From positions 8,329,532 to 8,393,531 of the forward strand of contig CM044967.1 of assembly GCA_024516035.1 (NCBI GenBank): a stretch of DNA of 64,000 nt, given 5' to 3'. A model generated the notes under the pieces. That model searched no databases and had not been told where the DNA came from. It saw only the letters and a program-made list of their open reading frames with translations. The position numbers and the translations under genes are program-made. This document shows positions 24,001 through 33,965 of the stretch, in pieces. Numbering within the stretch: the stretch's first letter is position 1; each line of letters begins with the position of its first letter. Source of the stretch: Bactericera cockerelli. Taxonomy: Eukaryota; Arthropoda; Insecta; Hemiptera; Triozidae.

Positions 24001-27000
24001 CGGTATGCGACAGAAAATGAATGCCTCAAATATTGTTCATTGGGTGACACATACCCTCATAAATCATATTTTTTCCTCATAACCTTTTATAGTTACTATT
24101 TTTTATTGTTTTAAGAATCTTACCTAATCGATTTAGACATACCGTCTCGATCATAGAATATCAGGGACGGACCATATATTTAGTCAATTTTTCCTCTAAC
24201 TTCCCCTCATGGGAAATCCCAAGATTTAAACCTTTGGGACCTCCTCCTTGACTCTGATTGGTTTTACCGATTATGGTCTAAAGGCCGGAACAAACTCCTG
24301 CCGATTTCCCCTTCGGAAGGAATCTTCCTTAAGGACTTGAGTTCGAATCTCAAGTCAGTCGTAAAGCCACTAACAAGCTGTGAAGTCACTCGAAGTTGTG
24401 CTTTACACTCCAACTCACTCGCAGTTGTAAATCTACCTCATCAGATATGATTTAGTCTCCAACTCACCAGCAGTTGCTCCCCGGTTGTACGTTAACTGTC
24501 AATTCCGTAATCACCCTCTTGGTACAAAGTGTTATTTTGTTCACCAGTTCTTTTTCCCTCAAGTTTTCATTCTGTGTTTTTTAATTACTCTAAGTTCTCT
24601 CGCGAACAGGAACCAGTTGATACTTGAGTTTCTGACTGCCAAAAGTGTTATACAGTTTAAATCACCAAGATAATTCTTCGGTGATAATTGTTGTTTGGCA
24701 TAGCTCAGACCCTTAATATTATCTACAACATACAGTCCACTTTAATAACTCATAACTTAAAACTTGTATAATTTCATATATACTAAGTTACACGTGTAAA
24801 TTAATTGTGCTTTTATCAATAAACTCTACTCTCTTTAGTTGTTACTAATTTAACTTGCAGTGTTTTTAATCATCCGCCCTTATTGTTATTTTATGCTCTT
24901 ATTGCTACCGAAGCAAGGCGTCGCGACCGAGTTTTTCGCGTTACGTGATTCTAACACCCCAACATATGGCGATAGCCCTGCTCTATCTTGCTCCCCACAC
25001 ATAGACAACGGGCGTTTCACCCTCCATGCGCTGGGAATCGTACCAACTGCACACATTAATAATATGTCTTGGGCTTACTGCTGGAATAATGGGACTTTAA
25101 CTCTTTGACTGCCAGAGCTAATCTTGACATGTGTACTGGCACAACTCGAGTTGTGCCATGGCAGTCAAAGGGTTAATAGTCCTTATTGGGCAGTATAAAT
25201 AAGGCGATATTATTATTATTAATCTCACCCAGTCCGGGTAGAAATTGAAAAGTTACCTTCCATCGAATCCGTTTGATTGAAATGAGGACAAGGGATCTCG
25301 TCAGCATTGCAAGTGTCCTCCTCCTGACTCAGAGAGCGCACATAGACGAATGGTTTCTCGTCGATTGTGAGCACCTTCAGGTGGGTGGGAATCATGAAAC
25401 CCTCGGGCTTGCTTTTAGAATTCCCGGGCCAAACGATGTTCGACTCGTTCACCTTCAATTTCATCCGCGAGTAGACCTGTCAAAGAAAGAAAAGAATAAT
25501 GAAGGCTTTCTCTTCGGTGGAAGAGAAAGCCACAGGCTTTAACCTCGCCCCTTGGTTCACTACATATTCTATTTTGTTTTTTTTATTTTTTTATTATCAT
25601 GTCCTATTTTGTTGAATCTATGTACTCGTAGTTGACCAATAAAGTGTTAATTAATAATAATAAGAAAACTGAAGTATTCAAAACTTAGAAGAGCGGCAGA
25701 CGTTGAGCGGTTATAACAACTGTAGACATTCACAGGGATAGTTGGAGTGCTGTGCTATTAGACATCATCATCATCATCATGGGGTGGCGTCATCGTGAAC
25801 GATGGTAGCCAGACAGTGGAGGAATGATTCAGCACTTCTACCACTGTCTTTACGAGGAGGCTAATAATTGACAAGGGCCCCCAGAACCAAGCCAATGCTG
25901 GTCTACTCCCTGTTTATAGTCCCCCAGTCAGACTTTTAGACAAAGGCTCCTAAAAAAATTTACAATAAAAAATTTACAATGCCTCAGTTCAATGACATAC
26001 GTCCCAATTTAAGCTAAATTTTCATCAATTGCATCGCTCTATTTTTGCGACGTACTGTTAATTTGTCAATCGCAATTATTTAATTTAATCTACTATTGAA
26101 GATTGAAAGAGAGAGAATCGTAAGGACTAACGTTACTGTAATAGTATTTTCCCACGGACTTCTGTAGCACTTTAATGTAGGGACTTGGCTTCTGAATGTT
26201 GACCACATCGTACTCGGCGTTGATGCGATCCCCGTTGTCGTCGAAAGCAACTTTACCCGTGTACCCATTCATGATGACTTGCTTTCGAATGAACCTGAAA
26301 ATATTGAAAAAAGTTTAATGTAATGTAAAGTCCGTTGTGGGCTGTGTGCCCCAGGGAGATGAGTTGGATAATGAAAGTGAATTGTAATGAATTAACAAAA
26401 ATCTAGTAGCGTACCTAACTAGAATGTACATGAAAAAAAAAAAAAAAAAAAAATGTAAAGACCTTTATTGATTTAATTTCAAAGATATTAAAGAATATAA
26501 ATATCTGGAAATTTTAGTAAACTTATATTGCTAAACGGAGCCGACAAATTGAATCCATTGGCAATAGAACATGGTTTCTACTCATGAAAAACAAGTTTGA
26601 TGGCTATTGATATATGAAAATTATTAATGTACCCATATCTTGAGGTCGGTGCGTTGGACCCCAAGTATAACGAAATTAACGTTGGTTTGAGTAATAAATT
26701 GTGACATCACACGTCACATTTACATACCTGCTGTCATAACCTATAAGATTTTTAGCCTAGTCTACAGTTGTGCTAAAAAGTGTACTGTGTTGTGCATTCT
26801 TTTGATTTAGTCAAATCCTTGATAATACTTGTGATAATTTAAATTTACGTTTCAACTTACTCGAACAGAACCTTTCCAGTTTCCCAGATTGATCCAGAGT
26901 TGTCACAATCCTGGGGAGCTACTGTGATCACAGCCGTCTGGTTCATTTCTTTTAACGCAGAAGTTAGGACATATCTGAGAGAAGAGAAAAAAAAACATAT

Positions 27001-30000
27001 CAGTTAGTCAAAATAGAAAAATAAGAAGCTGTAGTAGATGTAGGTGCCTACTTCTGTCTTCTGTACTAGATGGACATGATAGAATTTTTTTTTGTTAAGT
27101 TCACGGAGAAATTACTCCATTTTTATAATTAATATTAGGTATCTATTGAAAAAAAAAATCTTAAAAAAACTTAAAAATACATACATAAGCTTATTCAATA
27201 ATAAAATTGAATGCGTCATCGATCAGATCGCTCTCTGTGCAGAGGAAGATGTCAAGACCTGCATCGCTAATGATGTTCCCAAGAATCCCAAGATCCTGAA
27301 TTCGCCTGATGGGACAATGCTGATGATTATTTGATTATTTAAGTACTCATGGTGTAGGACAAGTAGATTGTAAGTGTAGGTACCTGGTACCTACATCATG
27401 ATGTAGATATCCTTTTGATAAAATATTTTCTACACAAAAGTTATGACTCTCCTAGTCGGGCAGAAAACGCGAGACTTTCCATGCATTGTCAAGGGTGGTG
27501 CGGAAGAGAATGCCGTTGGCATTAGCAACGCCCTTGATCAAGTTTTGTTTTCTTAATTTTAATATGTATGTATGTATATTTTCTATGTCATTTGTAAATA
27601 AAACTTGAGCCAACATGTTTAATAATAATAATAATAATTATCATGATTTCATTGCATGACTCACATGCTGTCTCTGATGTGCGCATCCTCATTTGTAGCG
27701 TTCACCAGCTTGAGGCCTATGATCCCGGCTGGTACATTTTTGGCTGTCAAAGCTTGCTCGGTGACAATCCAGACGTAGCCAGTCTCGGTCATGTTCAAGT
27801 ACTGGGCATCCTTGAAGATTATCTCCGCGTCTTGTTTGCTGAGAAGAGAAAAAATATAATTGCCATGAAAGAAAGAGTCTGGCTGGGGGACTATAAACAG
27901 GGAGTAGACTAGCAGTCTGGCTGGGGGACTATAAACAGGGAGTAGACTAGCAGTCTGGCTGGGGGACTATAAACAGGGAGTAGACCAGCATTGGCTTGGT
28001 TCTGGGGGCCCTTGTCAATTATTAGCCTCCTTGTAAAGACAGTGGTAGAAGTGCTGAGTCATTCCTCCACTGTCTGGCTACCATCGTTCACGATGACGCC
28101 ACCCTATGATGATGAAAGAAAATATCTCTATGAAACATGAATACTTTTTCTCTCTATCTCTCTCACACATTACAGTAAAAATTTCTTATTCCTAGAAATC
28201 AGAATTAGAGAAACTTTTCGTATTCACTGCTTTTTGTACCCTACGTACCCAGATTTTATAACATCTATGTATTCGAATATCTTATTTTCCTTTCCTTCAA
28301 AGCATCTTTACCTAGCATACATCAGATACACCCTTGCTTGAGCATTCTTCATTTCATACAACTGGTCCTTGAAGGTGCTGAGTCCTGGCTCAAACTCTAT
28401 CACAGCCTCGACTTGGACTTTGATTTCAACATCGTCTTCTTGGTTTTGAGAAGTGGTTTGAAACCGGCCCAGCAACGCTCTACCGTCTGTATCAGAGCTG
28501 TGAATGAAGATCACCTGGAGGACACATCGAAATTCCATGTCAATTTTCTGATCTAAAATTTGAATGGACACAATTCTCATTTTTTTCTACTTTTACTGAT
28601 TAAATAGATATTATACAAGAGGTTAATTTATAGTAAGAGCATTCGGAACTACTGCCTACTGAAGATAACCATTAAGCTGAAAAAACCTGTCCATTGTCCA
28701 CGTATGTTCCAATTTTTATGTACATCAAGAACAACTTTTTTCTGTTTTGACTGATATTGAACTGTCCAAGTAAGTGAGGGATTTTGAAGTGGATTTCAAC
28801 CATCGACTTATGTCACAAAAGATCAAAGTCAAGATCCCATAGACAAAGGTTTTAAAAAACCTAGTACTTCCACTATACCTATTGACCTATTGTCAGGAGA
28901 TCGTTTCCAACGTCAATCCAGAAGAGGGATATTAACGGTGGCTGTTGAAATTTGTTACTTATGGAGTACAGATTCATACGCCATGCCTCTCCAGAACGAC
29001 ATTGGGTACATCCTCCTGATAATATTATAACAATACAAAATACTCTGCGTGTATGACTCAAAATCTCAACTTACTGATCCGGAGTTTACATTTCTAAAAA
29101 CTCGGTTTTGCTCTACTACAACTTGCCTTCATGTAGTTGAAATGTTTGAGTAGTTCAACCCAAACATCTGCTTGGTGTGAATAGGGAGGAACAGTGCGCA
29201 AGAACGAAACATGGATATTCTGAAATTGAGAAAAAATAAATAATAGTCTAATGCAGCAGCATTACTCGGGAAACAAAATAGGATGAAACTCCAAATTTGA
29301 ATTTCTTGAAATTTGAAAAAAGCTTGAATTCATTGCCTAAGATTATTTTGAGTAATTCAACAATATTTCGTATTCAATGGTGGGATATCAAAACTATTGC
29401 AATACCAAATTTTACATAAGAAAATTTGATATATTAAGGCCATCAACTCTGAAAGTATCTATGGCCTAATAGATAATAACAATAAAGCTAATCACTTACC
29501 TTATCAGAAAACGCAGAATCTCTGGAAGAAATCCCTATCACAGGGATGTGATAGAACCCGCTAGTGTAGGAAACGGCTGCTGGCGATAGATCCCCCGTGA
29601 GAGGATGAGATACAATCACAGCGTACACCTGTAGTAAACAAATTATGCGTTTTCAGTTATTGGTACTTATACAGGGTGAGCATAAAGTCTCACCCCACCC
29701 CCCGTATCTCGAGAATGGCTGAAAATACAAGAAAACGCAAAAACTCGTATTCCTTAATTTTTGGGGGTATTAATTTTCAGCAAAAAAAAAATTGCCTACA
29801 GGGCCCCAGTCAGGCTGGGCATGGACCAACTTTAAAATCTTAAACAGAATGGTATGCCTTGTGGCATATTGTTTTAAAGGTCTTATAGAGAGAATTTCAT
29901 TACAACAAATTTCAGTAAGCTACGACTTTTCGTTCTTGAGATACAGGGTTGGACGTCCTGCGTAATATCCACATATTTTGACCTATAACTCGTTGACCGT

Positions 30001-32081
30001 AAATTCCAGAAAAATGAAATTTGTTGATAGTAACTCCTTATGGCAAGAACTTTCGAAAAAGTTAAAACTTGATTTGTTTTTTCGTTAAAAATTTTCGGAC
30101 CGTTCATCCGGCTGGACGACGAAACCGACCAGAAACTAACATCAACAGAGTATGTCGAGTTATACCTTTTTCGACAGGGCTTGTCATAAGGAGTTATTAT
30201 CAACAAATTTCATTTTTCTATAATTTATGATTAACGAGTTATAGGTCATAATATTTGGATATTACGCAGGACGTTCGACCCTGTATCTCAAGAACGGTAA
30301 GTCTTAGCTCGCTGAAATTTGTTGTAATAAACTTCTCTTTATAAGACCTTTAAAACAATATGCCGCAAGACATACCATTCTATTTAGGATTTTAAAGTTG
30401 GTCCATGCCCAGCCTGACTGGGGCCGCGTAGGCAAAAAATTTTTGGATGAAAATTAATCCCCCTAAAAATTAAGGAATACGGGTTTTTGCGTTTCCTTGT
30501 ATTTTCAGCCATTCTCGAGATACGGGGGGTGGGGTGAGACTTTATGCTCACCCTGTATATATTTAGCCAAGTATTAGGTACTAACTCGTCCTGTGGTTGT
30601 ATGGTCAGTCAAGCTTCTGTTGAAAGGTTTTTTTTAAGTTGACATTATTTAAAAACTCTTCGAGGCAAAAGTTGGATTGAGTATTTGTAATTACCACAAA
30701 AACGTTCTGTCCTATGTCGCAGAATGTATCATGTAGTTTACCAATAAAGTGTTAAATAATAATAATATGTAACACCCACCCGCTCTGAGATGAGATACTT
30801 GCAGACACTCAACGCAGTAAGGATGGGGTTTGGGTCCATCTGTATGCCGGTAGCCGAGAAGGTAACACCTTTGTTCACATACTGGATGTCGAAGTTAATG
30901 TGCTGGAAATCAAAACGGAATAGAAAGTGTTTTTACTACAGAGAATTCACATTGTGGGACTTTTTATTCTTAACTGACAGTATAAACTTCTGTCTCGGTA
31001 GCTCAGTGTTAAAGGCGGCAATCTGTAAACCGGGTTCGAAACCCAGCCGGGACATGACAAGTTATCCTCCCATTTGGATTTTACCACATAGTCCTAATCG
31101 GGCACTATAAATAAGACGATATTATTATTATTATAAACAATATAACAGCTAAACCGACCTCAGAAATTTGATCAATAAGGCGGCGGACTTGTAACCTGGA
31201 GTTTCAAGTCCCGGTTTCAGCGTAGATTTAGTAAAGCGATTTTGAGTAGTTGTGATATCACGAAAGTGATTCACACAAATATGATAACTTAACTTAACTT
31301 AAAAATACTCTGTTTACTCTCACAGTCTAAATAAAGTCTCATTTATTGGTGTGAAGGTGATTCAAGGTGATTCAATGATGAACAAGGCGTAGGAACCTTC
31401 GAATAAGTCATGATTTGCGATTAAATACAATACATCATTTAAGAATTTGTCTTTTCCTAAACCTACTTGGGGTTGACATTGATCAACCTCTTCCTCATGG
31501 TTGTTTGGTTCCGACACTCTTTCCACATTTTACGGCTGGATGTCCTTGCTAACGACGGGGTTCTAGGGATTCTATTTAATTCATATTCATATTATTGTTA
31601 TTTAATACGAGGTACGAGCATAATTAGACTACTTGTTTTGCGCTGACAGTCTGAATAAAGTTCTACATAAATTATTGTCATAATGGGAATACCTGTCTTG
31701 CGCTGACAGTCTGAATAAAGCTCTGCTTAAATTGTTGACATAATGGGAATACCTGTCTTGCGCTGAGAGTCTAAAAAAAGCTCTACTTAAATTGTTGGCA
31801 TTGGGACTACCTGTCTTGCGCTGACAGTCTAAATAAAGCTCTACTTAAAATGTTGGCATAATGGGACTACCTGTCTTGCGCCCACAGTCTGAATAAAGCA
31901 CTCACTACTTATTAATTGTAAGAATAGTACTAACATCGATAATTTCCTTGAAATTCGACACGCTCACATTGTTGCTCAGTACGCCTCCTATGTTGAACAG
32001 GTGAGGGTTGTGCTGCTGCTGGAGTGAGTCAGCAATGCTGATCAGCAACAGAATCAAGGAGGTGAGAACTGGTGGCGCCAT
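15087..32081 (-). CDS. Nmdar1: NMDA-type ionotropic glutamate receptor subunit 1, 17 exons
   Basis: Coding exons in transcript order: 32081-31935, 30902-30780, 29628-29500, 29219-29127, 28514-28312, 27838-27665, 26974-26861, 26294-26132, 25476-25257, 20508-20377, 19729-19569, 19242-19008, 18521-18373, 17801-17644, 17009-16837, 16373-16120, 15281-15087. They sum to 2823 nt with every phase matching, giving 940 residues, the size of GluN1. This subunit binds glycine and builds the NMDA channel at synapses. The protein has a signal peptide, an amino-terminal domain ([27 protein letters not shown]), the S1 lobe, M1 (571-590), a pore loop with the Asn filter residue (WGVLLNSG, N626), M3 with SYTANLAAF (about 656-664), S2, M4 (about 827-847) and a basic cytoplasmic tail. 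All splice sites are GT-AG except exon 4, which has a GC donor. No stop or frameshift was seen. Confidence 0.97.
15540..15672. mobile_element. Foldback MITE fragment, intron 16
   Basis: Contains CTCTCTTTCAACTGCTAAAC, CTCTGATTGG and the complementary end GTGCTTTTTGGAATGAGGCC. It is the same family as 19265-19405, 32545-32705 and 48447-48952. Confidence 0.6.
15715..15790 (-). repeat. SINE 3' tail, inverted
   Basis: GAGGTAAGACTGAAAAGTCC and TTTACTCCAGTAGTCAAACA match 8496-8570 and the complement of 58658-58740. Confidence 0.65.
17500..17625 (+). repeat. Interspersed repeat, direct copy (intron 14)
   Basis: GCAATAATCACGCCCTTTGT then ATTATTCTTGTCAATAAAG and (TTA)n. The same sequence is inverted at 18770-18856. 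Confidence 0.6.
17821..18030. mobile_element. Harbinger-type MITE copy, Nmdar1 intron 13
   Basis: The ends TTAGGGCGAAATTAATAATA and GTCTATTAATTTCGCGCTAA are inverted and related to the 129-bp element at 57596-57724. The 3-bp flank is degraded. Confidence 0.55.
18770..18856 (-). repeat. Interspersed repeat, inverted copy (intron 12)
   Basis: AACACTTTATTGACAAGAAT and GACAAAGGGTGTGATTATTG are the reverse of 17550-17625. Confidence 0.6.
19265..19405. mobile_element. Foldback MITE fragment, intron 11
   Basis: TTTCAACTCACACACCGTAC...CTGATTGGTTATTTCG faces GAGTGCGGTGTGTGACGGTT and GTGCTTTCTGAAACGAGGGC. It is the family of 48447-48952. Confidence 0.6.
20750..20896 (+). repeat. 5' LTR, shortened to 147 bp
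   Basis: The first 25 bp and the last 120 bp match the 3' LTR almost exactly (ATTTTATGCTCTTATTGCTA; AACATATGGCGATAGCCCTG). About 1.1 kb present in the 3' LTR is missing, with a TT microhomology at the junction. The missing part includes most of U3 and the AATAAA region. Confidence 0.88.
20897..20915 (+). other. Probable primer-binding site of the BEL element
   Basis: TTGGTCCTTCGGGCCGGAT directly follows the 5' LTR, where a tRNA primer should pair. I recall a similar motif in other BEL elements. The tRNA was not identified. Confidence 0.55.
21083..21649 (+). pseudogene. BEL gag, N-terminal part (frameshifted)
   Basis: 188 residues from the first ATG after the leader. It has the coiled Gag start and the [20 protein letters not shown] block typical of BEL Gag. 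The frame ends at TAA at 21647, and the Gag sequence goes on in another frame ([13 protein letters not shown]), which points to a 1-nt loss near 21646. In an intact element Gag would build the particle. Confidence 0.8.
21660..23400 (+). pseudogene. BEL gag C-terminus, protease and integrase remnant
   Basis: The open frame ends at 23303. It covers the rest of Gag ([14 protein letters not shown]), two Cys/His zinc-knuckle blocks ([27 protein letters not shown]) and an aspartic protease ([14 protein letters not shown], with DNG in place of the usual D-S/T-G). It then jumps to the integrase C-terminal region ([20 protein letters not shown]). A second jump leads in another frame to [19 protein letters not shown] (about 23283-23340). 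The reverse transcriptase is absent. At least two internal deletions are needed to explain this. Confidence 0.8.
23754..25007 (+). repeat. 3' LTR of the BEL element, 1254 bp
   Basis: Starts TGTTCAG after a purine-rich tract (GGGGGCCGGCA) and ends TAGACA. It contains TCAATAAACTCTACTCTC (AATAAA near 24819), a likely polyadenylation signal. ORFs of 60-80 residues inside it are not genes. Confidence 0.85.
25101..25172. mobile_element. 72-bp TTAA-flanked MITE inside a SINE tail
   Basis: TTAA at 25097-25100 and 25173-25176. The terminal repeats are CTCTTTGACTGCCA and TGGCAGTCAAAGGG, with a central GGCACAACTCGAGTTGTGCC palindrome. Removing it with one TTAA restores the SINE tail seen elsewhere. Size, ends and target suggest a piggyBac-type miniature element. 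Confidence 0.75.
25755..25925 (-). repeat. Repeat family D, inverted copy (intron 8)
   Basis: GGTGGCGTCATCGTGAACGA, ACCACTGTCTTTACGAGGAG and GGGCCCCCAGAACCAAGCC. Direct copies are at 27868-28105 and 52548-52705. Confidence 0.75.
26432..26452. repeat. Poly(A) tract in Nmdar1 intron 7
   Basis: A run of about 20 A, perhaps the tail of a decayed retroposed sequence. No body was recognised upstream. Confidence 0.5.
27868..28105 (+). repeat. Repeat family D with a triplicated 37-bp head (intron 5)
   Basis: GTCTGGCTGGGGGACTATAA occurs three times at about 37-bp spacing. The D body follows (GGTTCTGGGGGCCCTTGTCA; TAAAGACAGTGGTAGAAGTG). The single-head copies are at 25755-25925 and 52548-52705. Confidence 0.75.
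29672..30555. mobile_element. 884-bp foldback element, Nmdar1 intron 2
   Basis: The ends CAGGGTGAGCATAAAGTCTC and GAGACTTTATGCTCACCCTG are exact complements. The complementarity continues inward over roughly 400 bp per arm (GTATCTCGAGAATGGCTGAA, GGTCCATGCCCAGCCTGACT, TTATAAGACCTTTAAAACAA) with scattered mismatches. TA lies on both sides. The TA target and CAGGG ends suggest a Tc1/mariner-type non-autonomous element. No transposase is encoded. Confidence 0.75.
30992..31134 (+). repeat. SINE B, copy 2 (Nmdar1 intron 1)
   Basis: TCTCGGTAGCTCAGTGTTAA, GGGTTCGAAACCCAGCCGGG and ATGACAAGTTATCCTCC, with a (TTA)n tail. A shorter form of 11371-11580. Confidence 0.75.
31175..31290 (+). repeat. SINE C, direct copy (Nmdar1 intron 1)
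   Basis: AAGGCGGCGGACTTGTAACC, AAGTCCCGGTTTCAGCGTAG and TCACGAAAGTGATTCACAC. It is the uninterrupted reference for the copy at 57526-57775. Confidence 0.7.
31617..31905. repeat. 60-bp minisatellite beside Nmdar1 exon 1
   Basis: Five imperfect units of about 60 bp. Each has TTGCGCTGACAGTCT, AATAAAGCTCTACTTAAA and CATAATGGGAATACCTG. The array ends 30 bp from exon 1. A single inverted unit lies at 46545-46602. Confidence 0.85.
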
Positions 32082-32544
32082 TGTGAATGAGCTGCAGATT
32101 GAGACGAGAGCAATGCTGATCTTATTTGTTTACACTTTATTTTTTTATACAAGACAAAACAACAATAAATTATTTATTATGTATGTGGTTTCTTTACTGT
32201 TCTGATGTCGTTACTTTTGTGGGTAGCTCAGCACTAGGAAACTTCAACTTTCATCATGATCATTTTTCCTCACGAGGTATGAGATGCTACCCCATGTGGA
32301 GAGCAGGAAGGACACAATGTCCCTCCTAGAAATGATGCAGACCTGTGTATGACGAGTATTCATAAAGCTTATACAGTCGCACCTGGGTATAAGAGGACTC
32401 AAGGGACTGGATTTTTTTCTATTATATCCAGGTTTCTCTTAAGAAGAGGTTATTTTCTCCTATAGACAGGTAAATTGGACCTGGAAATTATTATTTTCTT
32501 ACACCGAGGTTTCTCTTACATCCAGTTCTTTTAGGTTTAAGTAT

Positions 32545-32705
32545 ATCTGTAGCCCATTCCAGAAACACTCTCCACTCTCAAGATCCCCGAATCTCCGTTT
32601 CAACCGTCACACAACGCACTCTGATTGGTTATTGCGGTGAAATTAACCAACCGATCCGAGTGCGTTGTGTGAGATTTGAAAGGGAGTTTTGGAGATTATG
32701 AGATT
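32545..32705. mobile_element. Foldback MITE copy upstream of Nmdar1
   Basis: CGTCACACAACGCACTCTGA faces GATCCGAGTGCGTTGTGTGA. The outer ends CCATTCCAGAAACACTCTCC and GAGATTATGAGATTTTATTC are decayed. Same family as 48447-48952. Confidence 0.6.
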
Positions 32706-33787
32706 TTATTCTAGCGACCCCATAACCACTTTCCCCGACATGGAGATCTCAGCTGCCCTAACAAAGCTGAAATTTATTTTATATGGAAGTTTCCCCAGTC
32801 ACCAGTATCCTAGATGTGAAATAGGAAAGGAGTTTTAGATACTTCGAATTCGACGAAATCTTGGGGAAAGACTGTAAAAATTCCGACCTACAGAGGTAAA
32901 TAGTGGCCACACGTAAATAAACACTCCTTACAAAAAAAATTAAATTTCTGAGTCTATAAATTACCTATGTGGGTTTAAAACATTTTTCAAGGAGAAAAAA
33001 TACCGAAATCAGGTACTAAGACATAATAAAATTATAGTGTTAGTACCTACCTAATTTAGTAAGGAAAGATTTCGCTAGCACGAGATAATGAAATCCTGTC
33101 TTTCCTCAATGTCAGAATTAGGTAAAATATTTTTTCATCTGAGTCATTCTAAGGTATGAAAATCTTAAAACTATTTCAAAATAAGAGTAGTAATTATTAT
33201 TTTTTATACGTACCTCGAAATTTGGGCGTCACTTGTACGCAAAAACTTTATTTTTTGTAAGGAATTTCATAACGATTACTTATCAACATAAATAATTAAA
33301 ATTCCAATAGCAACCATAACAATAAAGGCAGAAAACTAACAGTAAAATCACGAAATTAACTCCGGTTTGTCATTGTAAAAATAATATTAAAAATATTCCC
33401 AGAAAATCGGTGTCAGTCGCAAAAGATTTCGTTTTCCAGCGCGGAAGGAGCTCGGTCTTTTCTATTTACTGTTTGAAAAAAAATGGAAAAGGCAAGCTTT
33501 TGAGTGAAGAATTCAGGCAGTGTGGGGTGAATTGGAAAACGTGCTCAAATTGAAATTAAAGAGATGGTGAATAGGTTATTGTACAATACATGTACAATTG
33601 TACATACCACTTAATGGTTTTTTCTTTTAAGTTTCTGCACAAGAAGAAGGATAGAATTTTTCCTAATTTATTTGAGTTTGTGACCACATAATAATAAGAC
33701 TCTGAGGGTTAGGTGATAGAAAATGCTTTGAGCATTAACCTCGTCTAGTGGTTACCTTCCACTAAAGAGTGTTATTAGTATTATAGC

Positions 33788-33965
33788 CATTAACCAAACA
33801 TTGGTAGTCCAGTTGGTCAAGGTGCTGGTCTTGTAATGTAAAGAAGCTAGATAGAGAATCCATGAATCAGATCCCACCAAGTTCATGCATTTTCCCTCAT
33901 TTATTTGAGTACGTGACTACAGAATAATTAGCACTCTAAGGGTTAGGTGGATGACATTAACTTCG
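33788..33965 (+). repeat. SINE D copy
   Basis: A tRNA-like head, AGTTGGTCAAGGTGCTGGTC, is followed by CCCTCATTTATTTGAGTACG and CTAAGGGTTAGGTG. A related head and body lie at 55665-55780. Confidence 0.5.

Larger units (their letters stand above)
20745..25012 (+). mobile_element. BEL/Pao LTR retrotransposon, internally deleted
   Basis: The LTRs start TGTTCAGTCTTTCAACCGAA and end GAGACA or TAGACA. Both sides are flanked by ACGGG (20745-20749 and 25008-25012), a 5-bp target duplication as expected for BEL. The element lies in the Nmdar1 intron between exons 9 and 10, antisense to the receptor. Gag and protease are present. Reverse transcriptase, RNase H and most of integrase are missing, and only the integrase C-terminal end remains. 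The gag frame is shifted near 21646. The element cannot move on its own. Confidence 0.9.
20630..25215 (+). repeat. SINE F copy interrupted by a BEL element and a MITE
   Basis: The left part (20630-20749: ATATGGACGCC, TTGATTCTATTTGGTTTTAA) and right part (25013-25215: CACCCTCCATGCGCTGGGAA, GGGCAGTATAAATAAGGCG) match uninterrupted copies at 3200-3380 and 55995-56170. The gap is the BEL element 20750-25007, and a 72-bp MITE interrupts the tail at 25101. Confidence 0.6.
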
